A model generated the notes under the pieces. The model searched no databases. It had not been told where the DNA came from and saw nothing but the letters and a program-made list of their open reading frames with translations. Shown in pieces: positions 1 to 5,810 of a DNA stretch of 5,810 nucleotides. The stretch is from Flavobacteriales bacterium (lineage in GTDB: Bacteria; Bacteroidota; Bacteroidia; Flavobacteriales_F; PHOS-HE28). Position numbers and translations under genes: made by a program. Positions within the stretch are counted from its first letter, which is position 1; each line of letters opens with the position of its first letter. The stretch is taken from assembly GCA_020854015.1 (NCBI GenBank), contig JADZGG010000288.1, forward strand, positions 1 to 5,810, written 5' to 3'.

Positions 1-2218
1 ACTGTGCAGCAGCAGCGGCCAGGTGAATCTGTTCACATTGCTGGGCGGAGGACCCGATGCAGGAGGTACCTGGACGGATCCTTCCAACGCGGTCACGGAT
101 GAGTTCTTCGATCCTTCAGTGGATGCAGCAGGCGCCTATACATACACGGTTCCTGCCATCGGCAATTGTGCTGCTGATCAATCTGTGGTTACGATGCAAG
201 TGACACAAGCACCGAACGCAGGTGATCCGGGTGCCGTCACGGTCTGCTCGAACGGCACCACGATAGACCTTTTCCTGCAGCTGCAAGGCACACCGCAAGC
301 CGGTGGATCTTGGACAGGCCCCGGAAGCGTGCCTCACCCGAACACCTACAATCCTGCCGTGGATGGGCCTGGTGTGTACACGTATACGGTCACCGGCCAG
401 AATGTTTGCCAGGATGACGAAGCGGTGGTGGTGGTCTCGGAGAACCTGGCCCCTTTCGCAGGATTGGACAATTCGATCTCGATCTGTTCCGATGCTCCTT
501 CTTTCCAGATGGTGACCCAACTTGCCGGGAATCCACAGAATGGTGGAACATGGACGGGGCCGGGATCACAGCCACATGGTCCCGCGTTCGATCCGGCCGT
601 GGATGTTGGTGGTATATACACCTACACGGTGACCGGACTGGCCCCATGTGCAGCCGATGTTGCCACCTTGACGATCCAACTGACCACGGCGCCTGAAGCG
701 GGTGTTGACTCGACGCTTTCCGTGTGTTCGACCAACACGAGCGTGGACCTGTTCCTGACCCTGGGGGCTGGAGCGGATGCTGGCGGGGCTTGGACCGACG
801 TGAACACTTCCGGGGCCTTGACCGGCAGTGTCTTCAATGCCACATTGGTCCCGGCAGGAACATACTCGTTCATTTACACGGTGCCGGGTTCGGGGCCATG
901 CGCTGCTGACGATGCCACGGTGACCGTGGTCGTGAGCCCTGGCGGCGATCCGGGCATCGGCGGTACGGACACGATCTGTGGTGGGTTGACCGCATACGAC
1001 CTCTTCAATTCACTTAGCGGCACTCCGGATGCAGGTGGAACATGGGCGGATGTGCTGGGTACGGGAGCGCTGACCGGCAACTTACTGAACGCCTCCCTGT
1101 TGCCTTCCTCCGGTCAGTATCCATTCTCATACACGGTCACTGTTCCAGGTTGTGGAGATGCCACTTCGTTGGTCTACATCAGTGTCACCCCGTTCCCAGA
1201 TCCCGGAGGGGACACCACGCTCGCCGTGTGCAGTTCCTCGCAGGCTTTCGACCTGTTCACCGTACTGGGCGGCACGCCTGAACCTGGCGGAGTGTGGACC
1301 AATGCAGGTGGCACCTCGGTGAGCAGCACCTTCGATCCGGCGGTGGACCCGAGCGGAACTTTCCTTTACACGCTGCCTGGCAATGGTGTTTGCAATGACA
1401 CGTTGGCCACTGTAATCATCGTGGTGAACTATCCGCCGATCGCAGGCGCCGATGCTCAGGTGGCCTTGTGCAATGCAGATGAAGCGTACCTGCTGATCAA
1501 CTCGCTGCCGGGAGCTGGCATTAACGGTACGTGGACGGATCTGGACAACACGGGCGCCTTGGTCAACGGTTCATTCAATGTGCTCGGTGTGGATCCAGGT
1601 GCTTACGGCTTCATGTACGTGGTGCCTACCGCCGGATGTCCTTCGGATACGGCCTATGTGGCCACCACGGTAAGCGAACCGGTGACCGTCACGGACACGA
1701 TCATCACCTGCATCGCCACGGACCGTACCTACACCATTTCCTTCACCCTTTCCGGTGGTGTACCCTCCACTTACAGCGTTAGCGGTGTGCCAGGCACGCT
1801 CACGTCCTCTGTGCCATACATCTTCACCTCTGCACCACTGCTCGAAAGCCAGTCGTACGAGATCGTGGTGACCGATGTCAACGGCTGCGCTCCGGATACG
1901 ATCCGCGGTGTGAGCGGTTGCGACTACGATGCTCCGATCTATGTGCCTGAGTCGTTCAGTCCCAACGGCGATGGTGTGAACGATGTGTTGGTGATCCCTG
2001 GCATCGAGGGCTTCGCAGGCAACACTGTGTCGATCTTCAACCGTTGGGGCAGTGAAGTTTACAAGGCTGCGGGCTACGACAACATCTCGGTGCGTTGGGA
2101 TGGCACCTATGAGCAGGTCGTGATCCCCGGTGGTCTGCCCACAGGTACCTATTACTATGTAGTGGAGTTGGGCGATGGCAGTGATGTGTACAAGGGATTC
2201 ATCTACCTGAACCGATGA
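1..2218 (+). CDS. Repeat-containing T9SS-secreted surface protein with type B (gliding motility-associated) C-terminal domain, 5' partial
   Basis: The reading frame is open from the first base (first full codon at 2) to a TGA at 2216-2218, so this is the C-terminal 738 residues of a longer protein. An in-frame GTG at 23 is not the start, because the seven codons before it already match the repeat consensus. Seven Ig-like repeats fill 2-1705. Each opens with a V/I/L-C pair, then has an aliphatic DLF..L.G stretch, a GG.W motif, a YTYTV-like strand and a second Cys. A divergent 72-residue module (1706-1921) follows, then a type B sorting domain (about 1931-2215). By family knowledge, such proteins are exported by the T9SS to the cell surface and often act as adhesins or filaments; that role is inferred here. 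The signal peptide must lie upstream of the window. The stop overlaps the start of the PorP/SprF gene, which suggests that gene is its dedicated partner. No enzymatic domain is visible. Confidence 0.9.
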   Translation, partial: LCSSSGQVNLFTLLGGGPDAGGTWTDPSNAVTDEFFDPSVDAAGAYTYTVPAIGNCAADQSVVTMQVTQAPNAGDPGAVTVCSNGTTIDLFLQLQGTPQAGGSWTGPGSVPHPNTYNPAVDGPGVYTYTVTGQNVCQDDEAVVVVSENLAPFAGLDNSISICSDAPSFQMVTQLAGNPQNGGTWTGPGSQPHGPAFDPAVDVGGIYTYTVTGLAPCAADVATLTIQLTTAPEAGVDSTLSVCSTNTSVDLFLTLGAGADAGGAWTDVNTSGALTGSVFNATLVPAGTYSFIYTVPGSGPCAADDATVTVVVSPGGDPGIGGTDTICGGLTAYDLFNSLSGTPDAGGTWADVLGTGALTGNLLNASLLPSSGQYPFSYTVTVPGCGDATSLVYISVTPFPDPGGDTTLAVCSSSQAFDLFTVLGGTPEPGGVWTNAGGTSVSSTFDPAVDPSGTFLYTLPGNGVCNDTLATVIIVVNYPPIAGADAQVALCNADEAYLLINSLPGAGINGTWTDLDNTGALVNGSFNVLGVDPGAYGFMYVVPTAGCPSDTAYVATTVSEPVTVTDTIITCIATDRTYTISFTLSGGVPSTYSVSGVPGTLTSSVPYIFTSAPLLESQSYEIVVTDVNGCAPDTIRGVSGCDYDAPIYVPESFSPNGDGVNDVLVIPGIEGFAGNTVSIFNRWGSEVYKAAGYDNISVRWDGTYEQVVIPGGLPTGTYYYVVELGDGSDVYKGFIYLNR
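2..1705 (+). repeat. Seven tandem 80/84-residue Ig-like protein repeats
   Basis: Repeat units, measured from the opening x-Cys pair, start at 2, 242, 482, 722, 974, 1226 and 1466, and the array ends at 1705. Lengths are 80, 80, 80, 84, 84, 80 and 80 residues. Every unit has a Cys at position 2 and a second Cys about 55-60 residues in, usually followed by an acidic residue a few positions later, as in CAAD. Because the two fall at fixed positions in each unit, an intradomain disulfide is plausible but not shown. Two subtypes are visible: units 1, 2, 3 and 6 carry an F/Y-(D/N)-P-(A/S)-VD motif, while units 4, 5 and 7 carry a TGAL-(T/V)-G/N motif followed by an FN or LN pair. The units have diverged strongly at the codon level, so this is an old protein repeat rather than a fresh DNA tandem array. 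Confidence 0.9.
1706..1921 (+). other. Divergent linker module between the repeats and the sorting domain
   Basis: This 72-residue stretch opens with the same x-Cys pair as the repeats, in the same register, but lacks the GG.W and YTYTV motifs. Instead it has a serine/threonine-rich beta-type sequence and ends with a YEIVVTDVNGC segment and a terminal Cys. The V-T-D-x-N-G-C signature resembles the closing strand of PKD/SprB-type repeats found in other Bacteroidota surface proteins. It is probably a separate beta-sandwich placed before the sorting domain. The assignment rests on motif resemblance only. Confidence 0.6.
1931..2215 (+). other. Type B T9SS sorting domain (CHU_C / gliding motility-associated C-terminal domain)
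   Basis: The last 95 residues carry the family hallmarks in order: a YVPESFSPNGDGVND block (1940-1984), an I-F-N-RWG block (about 2032-2050), a W-D-G motif (about 2096-2104), a G-TYYYV motif (about 2141-2161) and a Y-KG-FIYLNR ending. This is the type B C-terminal signal recognised by the T9SS. Experimental work on family members associates type B domains with PorP/SprF-like partners, and such a gene follows directly here. Confidence 0.95.
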
Positions 2219-3138
2219 GCAGGAAGCCTCTCCAAAGCGTGCTCCTGATCGTGGTGTTGCTTGGCCCCAAGGCCGTGCAAGCGCAGCAGGACCCGATGTA
2301 CAGCCAGTACATGTTCAACACGCTGGCCTTCAACCCGGCTTATGCGGGCAGCGCCAATACGTTCACGGCCATGGCCCTGAGCCGCCACCAGTGGGTGGGC
2401 TTTGAGGGCGCTCCAAGCACGCAGACGCTGAGCATGCATTCGCCGCTTCCGCTGGCCAACATGTCCATGGGAGGCAGTTTGATCCACGACCGCACGGGTC
2501 CAGCGCGCCAGACAGGTGCCTTCCTCGATCTGGCCTATCGCGTTCGCACGGGCGCCGACACACGCCTGTCCTTCGGCTTGAAGGGTGGGGTGAACATGTA
2601 CCAGGCTGACATCGCTTCGTTGCTGACCGTGGATCCCGATCCATCGAACGCGAACATCTCCCGCGCGCTGCCCAACTTCGGCTTCGGATTGTATTGGCAT
2701 TCCCCTCGGTACTACGTGGGACTGAGCGCGCCGAAACTGCTGGAGAACGATCTGATGGACGCCACCAGTGGGACGGTCACCATCTCTCGAGAATCGCGCC
2801 ACTATTTCCTGATGGCCGGCTACGTCGTTGACATGGGCGTGGACCTCAAGTTCAAACCTGCCATCACTGCGCGGGTAGTGGAAGGCGCGCCGTTGTCCTT
2901 GGACCTGAACGCGAACTTCCTGCTCCGGGAACGCATCTGGTTCGGAGCCATGTACAGAGTGGGTTCCGCCTTCGGTGTCATGGCACAGTTCCAGTTCAAC
3001 GAGCAATTCCGGGCCGGCTATGCCTTCGATGCCACCACCACCCGCATCGGAGCCTACAATGCCGGAACGCATGAGATCATGGTGAGCTACGACCTCAACC
3101 TGTCCAAGGGCCGGACCATATCCCCGCGCTACTTCTGA
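2215..3138 (+). CDS. PorP/SprF family type IX secretion system outer-membrane protein
   Basis: A 307-residue protein, a usual length for the family. Residues 1-23 form a signal peptide (basic start, hydrophobic core, VQA cleavage before QQDP). The mature N-terminus has the family signature: QQDPMYSQYMFN, then FNPAYAGS, then R-x-QWVGFEGAP followed by TQTLS (residues 24-73). Later alternating-residue beta strands and a terminal aromatic (SPRYF) fit an outer-membrane beta-barrel. Known family members (PorP in Porphyromonas, SprF in Flavobacterium) act in T9SS secretion or surface attachment of type B cargo, and by position this one should serve the repeat protein upstream. The start is supported by the signal peptide and by the ATGA overlap with the preceding stop. 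No Shine-Dalgarno sequence is seen, so expression by translational coupling is likely. Genomes usually hold many PorP/SprF paralogs, so I give no gene symbol. Confidence 0.95.
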   Translation: MSRKPLQSVLLIVVLLGPKAVQAQQDPMYSQYMFNTLAFNPAYAGSANTFTAMALSRHQWVGFEGAPSTQTLSMHSPLPLANMSMGGSLIHDRTGPARQTGAFLDLAYRVRTGADTRLSFGLKGGVNMYQADIASLLTVDPDPSNANISRALPNFGFGLYWHSPRYYVGLSAPKLLENDLMDATSGTVTISRESRHYFLMAGYVVDMGVDLKFKPAITARVVEGAPLSLDLNANFLLRERIWFGAMYRVGSAFGVMAQFQFNEQFRAGYAFDATTTRIGAYNAGTHEIMVSYDLNLSKGRTISPRYF

Positions 3139-5336
3139 TGGACAGCGTGTTGAAGAACCTGATGGTGATGGCCGCCTTGTTGGTGGGCCAGTCGGCTATT
3201 GCACAAGGCGGCGCTGAAGCACATACTCGCTATGGCGACCGCTTCTACTACCAGATGGCCTACAAGGCCGCTGCGGAAGAGTACCTGGTGGCCGCCCAGC
3301 TCGGCGCCGTGAATGAACACGTGACCAAGCGACTTGCGGATTGCTACATGAAGCTGTCCGACACGGAGAACGCTGAGATCTGGTATGCGCAGGTTGTGAA
3401 ATTCCTGAACCGGGAACCATCGGATATGCTGAACTACGCCTTGGCGTTGAAAGGCAACGCACGATACGCGGAAGCCGAGGAGTGGATGGACAAGTACCTG
3501 GCCACCACACGCCCGGAGGGGCAAGGCCTTCGAAGCAATATCAGTGACTTCGCACGAAAGTTCACGCAGGATGCCGACCATTTCACGGTGAAGGCGACCA
3601 GCATCAACACGCCGTTCTCGGACCTGTGTCCGACCTGGCTTGGTGCGGACCGCGTCGTGTTCGCCTCCACACGGGGCGAGACCGTTGGTGCAAAGCGGCA
3701 TGCGGCATGGAACGGCCAGCCCTTTCTGGACCTCTACGTGGCCGATCGTACGCCCGCCGGTGACCTTGGAGCGCCCCAGCGTCTGGAAGGCGCCGTGAAC
3801 TCCAGGCAACACGATGGTCCCGCCACCTGCAGCGTGAACGGGGATGTCCTCTGGTTCACCCGCAGCAGCAACGTGAAAAGCAAGAACGGCGTGCACCGCT
3901 TGAACATCCAGCGGGTGCGCGCCTCGACAGGCGCATGGTCCGACGTGGAACCCTTCCTTTACAACAACACGGAATGCTCCGTTGCTCATCCGGCTCTTTC
4001 GCGCGATGGCAGAGTGCTCGTTTTCGTGAGCGACATGCCCGGTGGCCAAGGCGGCACGGATCTGTACATGTGTCGCGACGTTGGTGGGCAGTGGGGCGAA
4101 CCCGAGAACCTGGGCCCCAAGATCAACACGTTCCTGGATGAGTCCTTTCCGTTCATCGGGGCCGATGGCACGCTCTATTTCGCCAGCAACGGCCATCCGG
4201 GACTGGGGGGGCTTGACGTTCAGGCGGCGCCCCGTGCTTCGGATGGAGGGTACAACGTGGTGATCAACGTGGGTGCTCCGGTGAATGGCCCGAAGGATGA
4301 TTTCGGCTTCATCATCGATGCGGTCGGTAAGACCGGCTTCTTCACCAGCAACAGACCGGGTGGGGCGGGGGATGATGACATCTATGCCTTCATGATGCAT
4401 TATCCCTTGGAGCAGCGTTTCCTCTGCACGGGTCAATTGATCGATGATGAGCACGAGACGCCCGTGATCGACGCGGAAGTACAGTTGTTCAGCAAGGAAG
4501 GCGCCCTATTGGAGAGCACCCGTACGGATGGGAACGGCAAATACTCGTTCGCAGTGCAGAAGGACCGTGAGTACAAAGTGGTGGCACGCATGAAGGGGCG
4601 TTACGATGGTGAGCAATTCCTGAGCACCGAGCGGATCGAACAGGACCAGATCATGGCCCGTGACATCCACCTTGTGCCCGATGCAGGCATCTGGTTGCGT
4701 GCCGTGATCCGGCATACGGACCGTCTTGGATTCGTGGAGGGCATGACGGTGAACATCGTCAACCTGAGCAGCTTCCAGAGCGATCTACGGACCACCGGAC
4801 CAGGTGGTGATGTGTTCACCCGCCTGCAGCCTAACGAGCAATTCGAGGTGCTTTTCGAGAAGGAAGGCTACTTCAGCATGAGCGTACCGGTAAGCACGAT
4901 CGGTATGAAGCAGGGCGTTGTGGACCTGAACACGGCCCGTGACCTGAGCGTGGAAGAGGTCAAGGTGGGACGCCCGATCGCGTTGAAGCACATGCGTTGG
5001 GGCAAGACCGGTGCGACGCTTGACCCAGTGGCGAAGACCGAGCTGGATGCTTTGGCGGAGCGCATGCTCGTAAACCCCACCCTGCTGTTCGAAGTGGCCG
5101 TGCACGACGATGCCCAGAGCGAAGCTGCGGCCAGTTTGAAGCTGACGCAGCAACGAGCGGATGCGATCCTGGAGCACTTGCGTTCCAAGGGTGTGCCCAA
5201 AGAGCGGGTCACGGCCAAGGGCTATGGCTCCACGCGTTTGTTGAACCACTGTGCGGCTGGTGTGCAATGCACGCCTGAAGAGCAGGCTGAGAACCGCAGG
5301 ACCGAGTACACTGTCACGGGCAGGACCCTGAAGTGA
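3138..5336 (+). CDS. OmpA-family peptidoglycan-binding protein with TPR, PD40/WD40-like propeller and CRD domains (PorE-like)
   Basis: A 732-residue protein. Residues 1-22 are a signal peptide (SAIA before QGG) with no lipobox Cys. Residues 31-125 are helical and TPR-like (AYKAAAEEYLVAAQLG, YAEAEEWMDKYL). Residues 164-418 hold five propeller-blade motifs of the PD40 type, at about 164-180, 226-244, 284-312, 335-362 and 386-418. Residues 428-512 are a carboxypeptidase-regulatory-like fold with a TDGNGKYSF strand. Residues 515-605 form a second Ig-like domain. Residues 610-728 are OmpA-like. In the last, Asp658 and Arg673 are 15 residues apart, the spacing of the diaminopimelate-binding Asp/Arg pair of OmpA proteins, and the N-RR motif is at 719-721. 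The order TPR, propeller, CRD, OmpA matches PorE of P. gingivalis. The inferred role is a periplasmic link from the PorP/SprF-cargo complex to peptidoglycan. The ATG shares one base with the previous stop (TGATG). Orthology to PorE itself is not claimed. Confidence 0.92.
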   Translation: MDSVLKNLMVMAALLVGQSAIAQGGAEAHTRYGDRFYYQMAYKAAAEEYLVAAQLGAVNEHVTKRLADCYMKLSDTENAEIWYAQVVKFLNREPSDMLNYALALKGNARYAEAEEWMDKYLATTRPEGQGLRSNISDFARKFTQDADHFTVKATSINTPFSDLCPTWLGADRVVFASTRGETVGAKRHAAWNGQPFLDLYVADRTPAGDLGAPQRLEGAVNSRQHDGPATCSVNGDVLWFTRSSNVKSKNGVHRLNIQRVRASTGAWSDVEPFLYNNTECSVAHPALSRDGRVLVFVSDMPGGQGGTDLYMCRDVGGQWGEPENLGPKINTFLDESFPFIGADGTLYFASNGHPGLGGLDVQAAPRASDGGYNVVINVGAPVNGPKDDFGFIIDAVGKTGFFTSNRPGGAGDDDIYAFMMHYPLEQRFLCTGQLIDDEHETPVIDAEVQLFSKEGALLESTRTDGNGKYSFAVQKDREYKVVARMKGRYDGEQFLSTERIEQDQIMARDIHLVPDAGIWLRAVIRHTDRLGFVEGMTVNIVNLSSFQSDLRTTGPGGDVFTRLQPNEQFEVLFEKEGYFSMSVPVSTIGMKQGVVDLNTARDLSVEEVKVGRPIALKHMRWGKTGATLDPVAKTELDALAERMLVNPTLLFEVAVHDDAQSEAAASLKLTQQRADAILEHLRSKGVPKERVTAKGYGSTRLLNHCAAGVQCTPEEQAENRRTEYTVTGRTLK

Positions 5337-5399
5337 TGCTGGTCACGTACCTCCAGTCTTTCCGCTACCTAATTTCGTGAAGCTCAAGTGCCTACGACC
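5337..5399 (+). other. Intergenic gap between the PorE-like gene and the rhodanese gene
   Basis: This 63-base gap is the only non-coding stretch in the window. I see no GC-rich hairpin followed by a T-run, so no intrinsic terminator can be called. The only inverted pair noticed is a 4-base GACC/GGTC match overlapping the end of the upstream gene, too short to matter. The rhodanese gene may therefore be read through from upstream or have its own weak promoter. Confidence 0.6.
5370..5377 (+). promoter_or_regulatory. Weak Bacteroidota-type -7 promoter box candidate for the rhodanese gene
   Basis: TAATTTCG matches the Bacteroidota -7 consensus TAnnTTTG except at one base and lies 22 bases before the ATG at 5400. 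It sits in an AT-richer patch of an otherwise GC-rich window. No TTG-type -33 element is found at the expected distance upstream, so this remains a tentative call. Confidence 0.2.
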
Positions 5400-5810
5400 A
5401 TGATACATAGCCGCCACTGTCTTTCGCTGTCCTTCCTTTTGCTCATGGCCGTAGGATCTTTCAGTTTCACCGTGAAGGCGCAGAGCGATGCAGCCTTCAG
5501 TTCACTGCCTGTGAAGGAGTTCATGCAGGCGCAGAGCGCTTCCAAGGGGTTGTTGCTCGATGTGCGCACGCCTGATGAATGTGAGGCTGGCATCATTGAA
5601 GGCGCCACCATGCTGGACTATTCGGCACCGGGTTTCATGGATGGCATCAAGAAGTTGGATAAAGACCGACCGGTCTACATCTACTGCGCTTCAGGTGGCC
5701 GCTCACGGCAGACGATGACGCGCATGAAGGGCCTGGGCTTCACGAAGGAGAGGGACCTGGAAGCCGGAATGTCCGCCTGGCTCTATGCCGGTCAGCCGAC
5801 CCTGCGTGCA
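5400..5810 (+). CDS. Exported single-domain rhodanese-like protein, 3' partial
   Basis: The frame stays open for 137 codons from ATG 5400 to the window end. Residues 1-27 look like a signal peptide (Arg/His-containing start, SLSFLLLMAVGSFSF core, VKA cleavage before QSD), placing the protein in the periplasm or envelope. The rest is a rhodanese domain: LLLDVRTPDEC (residues 51-61) is the conserved LIDVR-type strand, the GIIEGA region follows the usual G-H-I-x-G-A pattern with Ile replacing His, and YCASGGRS (95-102) is the active-site loop with catalytic Cys96. Residues 121-127 (E-AGMSAW) match the typical closing G-G-x-x-x-W motif. Family members carry sulfane sulfur as a cysteine persulfide; the substrate here is unknown. 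About 137 residues nearly completes a single-domain rhodanese, so the stop is probably just beyond the window. An in-frame GTG at 5388 is possible, but the ATG gives the cleaner signal peptide. No functional link to the upstream cassette is evident. Confidence 0.88.
   Translation, partial: MIHSRHCLSLSFLLLMAVGSFSFTVKAQSDAAFSSLPVKEFMQAQSASKGLLLDVRTPDECEAGIIEGATMLDYSAPGFMDGIKKLDKDRPVYIYCASGGRSRQTMTRMKGLGFTKERDLEAGMSAWLYAGQPTLRA

Noticed and set aside
23..25. GTG as the start codon of the repeat protein
   Set aside because: The in-frame codons before it continue the repeat consensus (CSSSGQ before VNLF), so the gene clearly extends upstream of the window.
2..1705. DNA tandem repeats that might drive phase variation or copy-number change
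   Set aside because: Units are similar at protein level only; codon choices differ widely between units, leaving no long identical DNA stretches to recombine.
2203..3072. Antisense open frame of 289 codons opposite the PorP/SprF gene
   Set aside because: No signal peptide, domain or start context is visible, while the sense strand encodes an unmistakable PorP/SprF protein.
3129..4454. Antisense open frame of 441 codons opposite the PorE-like gene
   Set aside because: It lies wholly opposite a gene with clear domains, its translation is rich in His/Val/Arg with no recognisable motif, and long antisense frames are expected opposite GC-rich coding sequence.
4785..5267. Antisense open frame of 160 codons opposite the OmpA-like domain
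   Set aside because: It is a shadow of the conserved OmpA-like coding sequence with no recognisable protein features.
5320..5350. Possible terminator hairpin after the PorE-like gene
   Set aside because: The only pairing found is a 4-base GACC/GGTC stem with a long loop and no following T-run.
5336..5380. 14-codon mini-ORF starting at a TGATG overlap with the end of the PorE-like gene
   Set aside because: The stop-start overlap repeats the pattern of the cassette, but the 14-residue product has no recognisable feature and a TGATG can easily arise by chance. It could act as a coupling leader only if conserved in relatives.

Overview
The window comes from a GC-rich member of the Bacteroidota. 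The evidence is a secreted repeat protein ending in a type IX secretion system (T9SS) type B sorting domain, then a PorP/SprF outer-membrane protein and an OmpA-family protein with PorE-like architecture; this combination is characteristic of the phylum. No Shine-Dalgarno sequence is visible before any start codon, which is also normal there. Base composition points to a GC-rich lineage (for example some environmental Flavobacteriales) rather than Flavobacterium itself, but the sequence does not fix the order or genus.

Layout, all on the + strand: (1) bases 1-2218, the 3' part of a large surface protein. It has seven Ig-like repeats of 80 or 84 residues, one divergent linker module and a C-terminal type B sorting domain; its start lies upstream of the window. 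(2) 2215-3138, a PorP/SprF-family outer-membrane protein whose ATG overlaps the previous stop (ATGA). (3) 3138-5336, a 732-residue periplasmic protein with signal peptide, TPR-like region, five-bladed PD40/WD40-like propeller, two Ig/carboxypeptidase-regulatory-like domains and an OmpA-like peptidoglycan-binding domain. Its ATG shares one base with the previous stop (TGATG). (4) A 63-base gap with no convincing terminator and one weak promoter-like box. (5) 5400-5810, the 5' part of an exported single-domain rhodanese with the CxxGGRS active-site loop, running off the window.

The first three genes read as one translationally coupled unit. The inferred working model is that the repeat protein crosses the outer membrane through the T9SS, its type B domain docks on the adjacent PorP/SprF protein, and the PorE-like protein ties the assembly to peptidoglycan from the periplasmic side. 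The type B/PorP/OmpA arrangement is known across Bacteroidota, so it is not a new system. The points that deserve attention are the strict 80-residue register and two subtypes of the repeats, the divergent OmpA domain, and the absence of a lipobox in the PorE-like protein. I found no RNA genes, mobile elements or CRISPR array.
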